From: DATNBT01 sp964579765
GTDB taxonomy: Bacteria; Acidobacteriota; Vicinamibacteria; Vicinamibacterales; CAVVIG01
Direction: 5' to 3'
Length of the DNA: 14,647 nt
NCBI GenBank assembly: GCA_964579765.1
Contig: CAZOIK010000050.1
Coordinates: 1 to 14,647 of the forward strand
In this document: piece after piece, positions 8,008 through 12,823 of the stretch
How the letters are laid out: each line of letters opens with the position of its first letter
Position numbering within the stretch: the first letter of the stretch is position 1
Notes under the pieces: generated by a model
Seen by the model: the letters and a program-made list of their open reading frames with translations, nothing else
Told to the model about the DNA's origin: nothing
Databases searched by the model: none
Made by a program: the position numbers and the translations under genes

Positions 8008-8094
8008 CTACTTTGGTGCGTACAGGCTCCAACTGAGCATCGTCACGACGAACAGAATCGACCAGAACAACAATCGCCGCAATGTCGGGGTCAT
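8008..8094 (-). CDS. Possible 28-residue single-span membrane peptide
   Basis: MTPTLRRLLFWSILFVVTMLSWSLYAPK would be a small protein with a basic N-terminus (RR) followed by one hydrophobic helix (LLFWSILFVVTMLSWSLY), predicted N-in. A purine-rich GAGGCGG lies a few bases before the ATG. It begins 28 bases after the brnA stop on the same strand. No family is recognised. The hydrophobic pattern is unusual for random GC-rich sequence, but a peptide this short could be chance. The rest of 7886-8122 shows nothing else that I can support. Confidence 0.3.
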   Translation of the reverse strand: MTPTLRRLLFWSILFVVTMLSWSLYAPK

Positions 8095-8122
8095 TGCCGC
8101 CTCAGCAAAACGCGCTTCACAG

Positions 8123-8476
8123 TTACACCCTCTTCCGGCGTTGGCGTTGCCGTTTGCGCGCAGGCGCCGCTGCGGCTTTACCTTTGCGCGCCATATACGA
8201 CCGTAGAACGGCATTCATGCGCGTCTGGTAGCGCGGGCCTGTCCGTTTGAACCAATCGAGCACGTCCTCATCGACACGCAAGGAGATGGCCTGCTTCGGT
8301 GCGGGAACTACGAGCTCGGCGTCATCCCAGAAATCCTCTGGCAAATCCGCAAGCTCTGGCGGCGCCGTCTTTCTGATCTCCGTTTCCGTCATTCGACGCA
8401 GCCTTTCCAGATCCGCACGGCCACGAGTCGGGCGCGTCGGCTCACCTGCTTGCTTTTTCGTAACGTGTTCGTTCAC
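8123..8476 (-). CDS. brnA: BrnA family antitoxin
   Basis: A 117-residue protein. The segment from ELADLPEDFWDDAELVVPA through KQAISLRVDEDVLDWFKRTG to YQTRMNAVLRSYM is the classic BrnA layout: an acidic toxin-neutralising stretch, then a ribbon-helix-helix DNA-binding domain (about residues 60-98). A very basic tail (RKRQRQRRKRV) ends the protein. BrnA neutralises the RNase BrnT and represses the shared promoter. I chose the GTG at 8476 because AGGAG sits eight bases upstream and because the normal brnT-brnA overlap is then restored: brnT's leftover reading frame ends at 8442 inside brnA. The open frame continues to 8644, but that part is brnT sequence in the wrong frame. The toxin gene is broken, so this is probably an antitoxin without a functional partner, possibly still acting as a DNA-binding regulator. 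Confidence 0.85.
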   Translation of the reverse strand: MNEHVTKKQAGEPTRPTRGRADLERLRRMTETEIRKTAPPELADLPEDFWDDAELVVPAPKQAISLRVDEDVLDWFKRTGPRYQTRMNAVLRSYMARKGKAAAAPARKRQRQRRKRV

Positions 8477-8655
8477 GGCGATTACTCCTGCGCGCTGAAA
8501 TGATACGGCGGAGGATCTCTTCATTCGCCGCAATCCTTCCTGAGGTCCTCCCGCTCTAACGTGGGACCGCTGAAGATGAGCGACGCGAACTCGAAATCGA
8601 ACCCTCTGTCGCGCAGGTTCGCATCGCTCTTCGCGGCATCCCATTCAAAGCGCAC
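8442..8655 (-). pseudogene. brnT: BrnT toxin remnant with internal deletion and frameshift
   Basis: From the GTG at 8655 the reading frame gives VRFEWDAAKSDANLRDRG and then FEFASLIFSGPTLERED, a clear BrnT N-terminal half, and stops with TGA at 8521-8523 after 44 residues. The next frame, overlapping the stop, reads NEEIL and then RRIISARRSNRRERTRYE to a TGA at 8442-8444. That is the typical BrnT C-terminus (RIISARxAxxRERxxYE). Intact BrnT proteins are about 90 residues. Here about 20-25 residues of the central beta-strands are missing between the two pieces, and the joint is out of frame. A deletion of a number of bases not divisible by three explains both facts. The remnant cannot encode a complete RNase fold. 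Its downstream end still overlaps the brnA start as in functional operons. Confidence 0.82.
8485..8489 (-). promoter_or_regulatory. Ribosome binding site of brnA
   Basis: AGGAG on the minus strand, eight bases before the GTG at 8476. It supports the GTG start inside the end of the old brnT frame. Confidence 0.6.
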
Positions 8656-8660
8656 GTTTG

Positions 8661-8689
8661 AGTATACGACTGTATATACACTTGGGCAA
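8661..8689 (-). promoter_or_regulatory. Putative sigma70-type promoter and operator of brnTA
   Basis: On the minus strand TTGCCC (8684-8689), a 17-base spacer and TATACT (8661-8666) form a good -35/-10 pair. The -10 box ends only five bases before the GTG of brnT, so transcription would begin at about the start codon and the message would be leaderless or nearly so. Between the boxes, GTATA-N8-TATAC is an inverted repeat and a fair candidate for the BrnA operator, since BrnA autoregulates its operon. Confidence 0.5.
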
Positions 8690-8728
8690 CAGCCGGTCGC
8701 TAGGGACTGGAAGGAGCTCGACCCGCCG

Positions 8729-8950
8729 GTGAAAAACGACAGATGCGAAAGCCACCTGGCTGCACTCCCCAAACGGTCGGCCGAGGAACGGGCGGAGCTC
8801 GCGATGGCACTCTGGGAGAGCCTGACCGACCAGGAGCGGGAATCGGAGCTCGAGCCGAGCGACGAACAGAGAGCCGACCTCGATCGACGTTGGGCCGATC
8901 GCGTCGCCAATCCCGAATCCGCGATTCCCGTACGCTTTGGCAATTCTTGA
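8729..8950 (+). CDS. Addiction-module antitoxin-like small protein, no toxin partner seen
   Basis: A 73-residue protein. HLAALPKRSAEERAELAMALWESL followed by ELEPSDEQRADLDRRWADR and ANPESAIP matches the putative addiction-module component family, small helical antitoxins usually paired with a ParE/RelE-type toxin. In that family the C-terminus normally continues as IPWEEV plus a few residues; here it changes to IPVRFGNS and stops, so the last part may be altered. The GTG at 8729 gives the family's usual length. AAGGAG lies 12 bases upstream, which is rather far, so the start is moderately sure. The open frame goes back to 8561 but would run through brnT on the other strand. No ParE/RelE-like gene follows; the next gene is AbiEi, 36 bases on. 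It is divergent from brnT, 73 bases between starts. Confidence 0.6.
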   Translation: MKNDRCESHLAALPKRSAEERAELAMALWESLTDQERESELEPSDEQRADLDRRWADRVANPESAIPVRFGNS

Positions 8951-8973
8951 GCTGGGAGCTATGTGCCAAAATG

Positions 8974-8987
8974 CTTACACTTGTAAG
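8974..8987. promoter_or_regulatory. Perfect short palindrome at the AbiEi start, possible operator
   Basis: CTTACA-CT-TGTAAG ends on the G of the GTG start codon. A second, overlapping pair ACTTG (8979-8983) and CAAGT (8994-8998) is separated by 10 bases. AbiEi antitoxins of characterised systems repress their operon by binding inverted repeats near the promoter, so these are plausible binding sites. Assignment rests on position and symmetry only. Confidence 0.35.
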
Positions 8988-9622
8988 TGGGTGCAAGTAA
9001 AACAGCACAACGCCATGGTCTGACCTCAAAGAAGCGCCTCATAGCGCTGCTTCGCCGAGATGCGCTTCTACGCGCGAAGGACGCCGCCGCAGAAGGCGTG
9101 CATCGCGAAACGCTGAATCGAATGGCTCGCGCTGGACTCGTGGAACGAGTCGGGCCTGGCCGATATCGTCTGACGGATCCCCCAAACGCTACTGAGCACC
9201 ACGACCTGGTTCTCGCTACCCGCGCGGTGCCGTCCGCCGTCGTCTGTCTGCTGTCGGCCCTGCGCTTCCACGATATCGGGACTCAGCTGCCGCGGCAGGT
9301 ATGGCTGGCCGTTCCTCGGGGCACGCGCGTTCCACGACTCAACTACCCGCCAATCCGCGTGACCCGCCTTTCATAGGCTTTCTTCGACCAGGGCATCGAA
9401 GAACATCGCCTGGAGGGGCATGTCGTGCGCATCTACAGCCTGTCTCGCACGATTGCCGATTGCTTCAGGTTCAGAAACACGGTTGGGCTGGATGTCGCGC
9501 TGGAAGCTCTTCAAGAGGCCTGGCGTAGCCGGACACTGAACCTCGACGAGCTCCATCGCACCGCGACGCTGCTGCGAGTCAACCGAGTGATGCAGCCCTA
9601 CCTGGAAACCATCGTGCTGTGA
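8987..9622 (+). pseudogene. abiEi: AbiEi-type antitoxin interrupted by one in-frame amber codon
   Basis: The reading frame codes for 211 residues if the TAG at 9374-9376 (codon 130) is ignored. Before it lies a winged-helix N-terminus (LLRAKDAAAEGVHRETLNRM, GLVERVGPGRYRL) and the antitoxin core up to YPPIRVTRLS. After it, in the same frame, AFFDQGIEEHRLEGHVVRIY and then SRTIADCFRFRNTVGLDVAL continue exactly as AbiEi family proteins do, to MQPYLETIVL. Only one residue is replaced by a stop, usually a small residue in RFSGxAF-type relatives. The start is the GTG at 8987; no good ribosome site is visible. The stop overlaps the toxin start as GTGA, the usual AbiE arrangement. AbiEi represses the operon and counteracts AbiEii; the truncated 129-residue form would keep the DNA-binding part. 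Readthrough or a sequencing error is possible. Confidence 0.8.
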
Positions 9623-10544
9623 TTCGTTCACTCACGAACATTGCCGCTTCAATTCAGGCCCGGCTTCTCCAGCGTACCTGGGAACTGACTGTCGATCATC
9701 AGGCCACGTTGTTTCGATTTGCCGGCGAACACTCCTCTACCGCCTCTCAGCGTCAAGATACGCCGACAAGTTCATCCTCAAGGGCGCCGCGCTGATGCTT
9801 GTCTGGCTTGATGCACAGAATCGCGTCACCAAAGACATCGATTTGCTGGGCCTCGGCAACAATTCAGCGGAAGAACTGAGGCGAGTCTTCACTGCGATCT
9901 GCGAGCAACGCGTGCCGTCCGACGACATCAGCTTCTCGACTTCGACCGTTCGTGTGGCGCCAATTCGCGAGCAGCAAGAGTACGGCGGCATGCGCGTGAC
10001 GCTCACGGCGATGCTCGGGAAGATCAAGATTCCGTTGCAGGTCGATGTCGGCGTCGGTGACGCCGTCGTCCCCGCAGCCGGGATCCTCGACTATCCGGGC
10101 TTACTGGATCTACCGCAGGCACGACTTCGCGCGTATCGCCCGGAGACGTCGATCGCCGAGAAATGCGAGGCCATGGTTCGACTCGCGTCGGCAAACAGTC
10201 GAATGAAGGACTTCTGCGACGTCTACGCGCTGGCAGGCGCTCTGTCTTTCGACGGAGACACACTCCGCAGGGCCGTCGCCGCGACGTTCGACCGGCGGCA
10301 CACGCCGATATCGGTGTCGCCACCGCCCGTTGCTTTCACAATGGAGTTTGCGAACGACGCTCAGAAACGACGGCAGTGGGAGGCCTTCGTCCGCCGGAAT
10401 CGGCTTGCAGACTCCGCGCGTGATCTTGAATCCGTGATCGCGAAGCTTGCCGAGTTCCTCGGACCCGTGCTGGACGCCGTAGCCCGCGGTCGGCGATGGC
10501 GCCGCAAGTGGGCGCCGAACGGTCCGTGGAAGCCCCGCGCATAG
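9619..10544 (+). pseudogene. abiEii: AbiEii nucleotidyltransferase toxin with a one-base frameshift
   Basis: The GTG at 9619 overlaps the antitoxin stop. Its frame reads VIRSLTNIAASIQARLLQ through TVDHQATLFRFAGE, then goes wrong and stops at 9793-9795. From about 9729 the other frame reads LLYRLSASRYADKFILKGAA and continues open to 10544. Adding one base near 9728-9731 (e.g. GAACGACTC instead of GAACACTC) restores one 308-residue protein, the normal length for AbiEii. The toxin part keeps its nucleotidyltransferase features: KGAALMLVW, TKDIDLLG (DxD metal site), IPLQVDVGVGD, and EKCEAMVRLASANSRMKDFCDVYAL. AbiEii toxins transfer nucleotides to RNA targets and stop growth. The downstream frame alone begins at an ATG at 9795, too late to include the KGA motif, so the gene is probably inactive unless the shift is a sequencing error. 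Confidence 0.82.
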
Positions 10545-10552
10545 TGCGCGCG

Positions 10553-10580
10553 GAACGCCGGTTACCGCGGCGGCGCGTTC
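10553..10580. terminator. Weak inverted repeat between convergent AbiEii and subtilase genes
   Basis: GAACGC (10553-10558) and GCGTTC (10575-10580) pair, with a small CGG-TTA-CCG hairpin in the loop that contains the subtilase stop codon. There is no T-run, so termination activity is doubtful. Confidence 0.2.
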
Positions 10581-12478
10581 GAGGGCCAGGAAAGCGGAGC
10601 CGCACTCGGCGTCCCGGTCGGCATCGCCTCGAGGATCGCGTCGGTGCTCGTGCCCCAGACGATGTTGTCGTCGTCGGTGCCCCAGACGATGTTGTCGTCG
10701 CTCGTGCCCCACACGATGTTGGTGCCCCAGACGATGTTCGTCCCCCAAACGATGTTGGTGCCCCAGACGATATTGCTTTCCCAGACCGCGTTGGTGCCCC
10801 AGACGATGTTGTCGTCGTCGGTGCCCCAGACGATGTTGTCGTCGCTCGTGCCCCACACGATGTTGTTGGAGTACATCACGTCGCCGCCAACGATCGTGTC
10901 GCCCCAGACGACCTGCTGGCCCCAGCTGTATCCCTGCTTGCCGAGCGTCGAGGACGGCGTGATGCCCGTCAGGAGCCATGACTGACCAACCTTGACCGAG
11001 GGATCGATCGCCGACGCGAGCGTGACGGCGCCTGCAGCATTCACTTCGCCCGCGCCCTGCGTCAGCGCATCGACGCCGACGAGCGGAATCGAGGTGTACT
11101 CGAGAATGGCCTTGACCAGGTTCGGCGGCGTCGCCACCTTCCAATTGATCGCGTTGCCGTTCGCCTCGAGGACCAGCGCGGCGATGCCCGACACGACGGC
11201 CGTCGACATGCTGGTCCCGCTCAGGCTGAGCATCGGCATGCCGTTCGAAGCCTGCCGCTCCGAGGCCGAGAGGTTCTTGAACAGGGTCGTGTTCGTGGCG
11301 CTGTCTGAGATGAGATGGTGTCCCGGCGCGACGACGTCCGGCTTGGCGTAGGCGTCGAACCACGTCGGCCCGCGCGAGCTGTACGGCGCCACCACGTCAT
11401 CGTCGCGCGTCGCCGTGTTCTGCGTGTCCACCGCTCCGACCGTAATCGCCGACGGGGCATTCCCCGGGGAGTTGATGCCGGCATAGCCGGACTGCTGCGT
11501 GGTCGCGTTCCAGCCGTTGTTGCCTGCCGCGACGACCACGACGAGCCCAGATCGCACGGCCGCTTCGACCGCCTGCACGAGCGGATCGGTCGCCGCCGGC
11601 TCGAAGATCGGGTGGCCGAGCGAGAGGTTCACGACTTGCGCGCCAAGCGTGCCCCGGTACTGCGTGACGAACTCGAGCGCTGCGATGACATCGCTCGTGT
11701 TGCCTTGGCCGTTCGCGTCGAGCACCTTGAGGCCGATCAGGCCGACGTTGGGCGCAACGCCCTGGAACTGATTTCCCGATCCCTGCCCGCCCGCGCCGAT
11801 GAGGCCGGCGACGTGCGTGCCGTGGCCGAAATCGTCGTAGGGAGCCGTCGCGACAGGAGTGCCGCTGGTGAAGTCGTAGAACGCCCGAATGCGGTCGCCG
11901 AAATCGTTGAGCGGCGCGATGCCGGAATCGATGATCGCCACGCCGATGTCGGCCGCAGTGGCCGAGCCTCGTCCGGCCGGCATCGACAGGCCAAGCGTCT
12001 GCCGGAGCTGCGGGCTCGCCGCGATGGCGACCGACGGCAGGATCACGCTGCCAGGACCGCCGGGACCACCACGGCCGCCCGGGCCACCCGGCGCCGGAGG
12101 CAGGCCGTGCGCAACGACGGGCGCATCGACCGACACCGAACGGACGCAGCCATCGGCTTCGAAGTCGGCGAGATCGGACGTCTTGATCCTGGCGGATACG
12201 GCTCCGATTGATCGATGACGAGCCTTCAGCGTCGCGCCGTGCCGGTTCAGGGAGGCGACCGCTACCCCCTCGCATCCGGGGTTCAGGCTGATGATGACTT
12301 TCTGCGCGGCGTCGGTGTCTCCTGCCGTGGCCTGCGCCAGTGCATGGTCGAGTTTGGGATGACGCTTACCCCGGCTCGTCTGTCCGAATGCCGGAGAACA
12401 GAGGACGGCGACGAGTCCGAGAGTAATGGGCCAACGACGGGGCCCCCAAACTGCCTTTCCACGCGGATATCGAGTCAT
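10562..12478 (-). CDS. Secreted S8 (subtilisin-family) serine protease with NIVWGT repeat tail
   Basis: A 638-residue protein. An N-terminal basic stretch and hydrophobic core (RRWPITLGLVAVLCSPAFGQ) form a signal peptide. Residues about 58-122 resemble an I9-type propeptide, followed by a Gly/Pro-rich linker (GGPGGRGGPGGPG). The catalytic domain shows all key residues: Asp184 in AIIDSGI, His219 in GHGTHVAGL, oxyanion Asn320 in AAGNNG, and Ser423 in SGTSMSTAVVSG. From residue 539 to 610 the chain is nine exact NIVWGT units plus a variant NAVWES, some separated by SDD or DDD, then a short Pro/Ser tail. The tail may be a cell-surface or aggregation module; its role is unknown. The ATG at 12478 was chosen over a TTG 10 codons upstream because GAGGG lies eight bases before it. 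Exported protein degradation is the likely job. Confidence 0.9.
   Translation of the reverse strand: MTRYPRGKAVWGPRRWPITLGLVAVLCSPAFGQTSRGKRHPKLDHALAQATAGDTDAAQKVIISLNPGCEGVAVASLNRHGATLKARHRSIGAVSARIKTSDLADFEADGCVRSVSVDAPVVAHGLPPAPGGPGGRGGPGGPGSVILPSVAIAASPQLRQTLGLSMPAGRGSATAADIGVAIIDSGIAPLNDFGDRIRAFYDFTSGTPVATAPYDDFGHGTHVAGLIGAGGQGSGNQFQGVAPNVGLIGLKVLDANGQGNTSDVIAALEFVTQYRGTLGAQVVNLSLGHPIFEPAATDPLVQAVEAAVRSGLVVVVAAGNNGWNATTQQSGYAGINSPGNAPSAITVGAVDTQNTATRDDDVVAPYSSRGPTWFDAYAKPDVVAPGHHLISDSATNTTLFKNLSASERQASNGMPMLSLSGTSMSTAVVSGIAALVLEANGNAINWKVATPPNLVKAILEYTSIPLVGVDALTQGAGEVNAAGAVTLASAIDPSVKVGQSWLLTGITPSSTLGKQGYSWGQQVVWGDTIVGGDVMYSNNIVWGTSDDNIVWGTDDDNIVWGTNAVWESNIVWGTNIVWGTNIVWGTNIVWGTSDDNIVWGTDDDNIVWGTSTDAILEAMPTGTPSAAPLSWPSNAPPR
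10649..10864 (-). repeat. NIVWGT hexapeptide repeat region of the subtilase
   Basis: Nine exact NIVWGT copies plus NAVWES are coded here, with a basic 18-base unit (NIVWGT) and 27-base units where SDD or DDD is added. The DNA is nearly identical from unit to unit, e.g. GTGCCCCAGACGATGTTG on the plus strand. Confidence 0.95.
10650..10721. repeat. 72-base perfect direct repeat, copy 1
   Basis: Identical base for base to 10794-10865. Each copy codes for three NIVWGT units with SDD and DDD spacers. The copies start 144 bases apart, which suggests a recent internal duplication or recombination. Confidence 0.95.
10794..10865. repeat. 72-base perfect direct repeat, copy 2
   Basis: Second copy of the repeat at 10650-10721; flanking bases differ on both sides (GTTG before and TTGGAG after, here), so the identity ends exactly at the repeat. 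Confidence 0.95.
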
Positions 12479-12486
12479 TGCAGACG

Positions 12487-12491
12487 CCCTC
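12487..12491 (-). promoter_or_regulatory. Ribosome binding site of the subtilase
   Basis: GAGGG on the minus strand, eight bases before the ATG at 12478. It lies inside the ten-codon extension that a TTG start at 12508 would give, and so favours the shorter protein. Confidence 0.5.
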
Positions 12492-12508
12492 GTCCCATAT
12501 TGACGCAA

Positions 12509-12823
12509 TCTGATCTACCGACCTGCGGCTGAGCAAGTCCGGTACCGATTCGAGATTGGGGACGGGTCAGAGACTGTAAGACGATGCCTTAGTGAGGTTT
12601 GTTCGCTTGGACACGCGTTGCTATCGGCGGCACTGTCAAACCGTGCACTTGTTCTATTAAAGAACATAGATTCATGCATACGATCTCGATCAGCGACAAT
12701 TTGGGAGCAAATATAGAGATATTTCCTGAATTTCCAATTCGAGACACAAATAGACGCAATAGGACATAGAAGTCCATGAAGTCATCTTGATGAGTGGCGG
12801 TGGGCCCGTCGCTGCTTCAGCGA
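12509..12823. other. Intergenic stretch with an AT-rich patch
   Basis: No gene is well supported here. The part 12661-12780 has 45 G/C in 120 bases (about 38%), far below the neighbouring genes. It contains an inverted repeat, TGTTCT (12650-12655) and AGAACA (12661-12666) with a five-base spacer. A minus-strand frame of 62 codons (12589-12777) lacks a ribosome site and resembles no family I know, so it is not called as a gene. The subtilase promoter should lie at 12490-12600, but no convincing -35/-10 pair was seen. Confidence 0.6.

Noticed and set aside
8524..8644. N-terminal extension of BrnA to an upstream ATG
   Set aside because: This part is BrnT sequence read in the wrong frame; the GTG at 8476 has a good ribosome site and gives a normal BrnA length.
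10649..10865. CRISPR-like array of short direct repeats
   Set aside because: The units are in frame within a protease gene, code for NIVWGT, and lack unique spacers of regular length.
10110..11363. 417-codon minus-strand open frame across the AbiEii end and the subtilase tail
   Set aside because: It overlaps two well-supported genes, and its His/Arg/Gly repeats are only the NIVWGT DNA read in another frame.
12589..12777. 62-codon minus-strand open frame in the AT-rich patch
   Set aside because: No ribosome site, no recognisable family, and stop codons being absent over 62 codons is not compelling; reported only as part of the intergenic entry.
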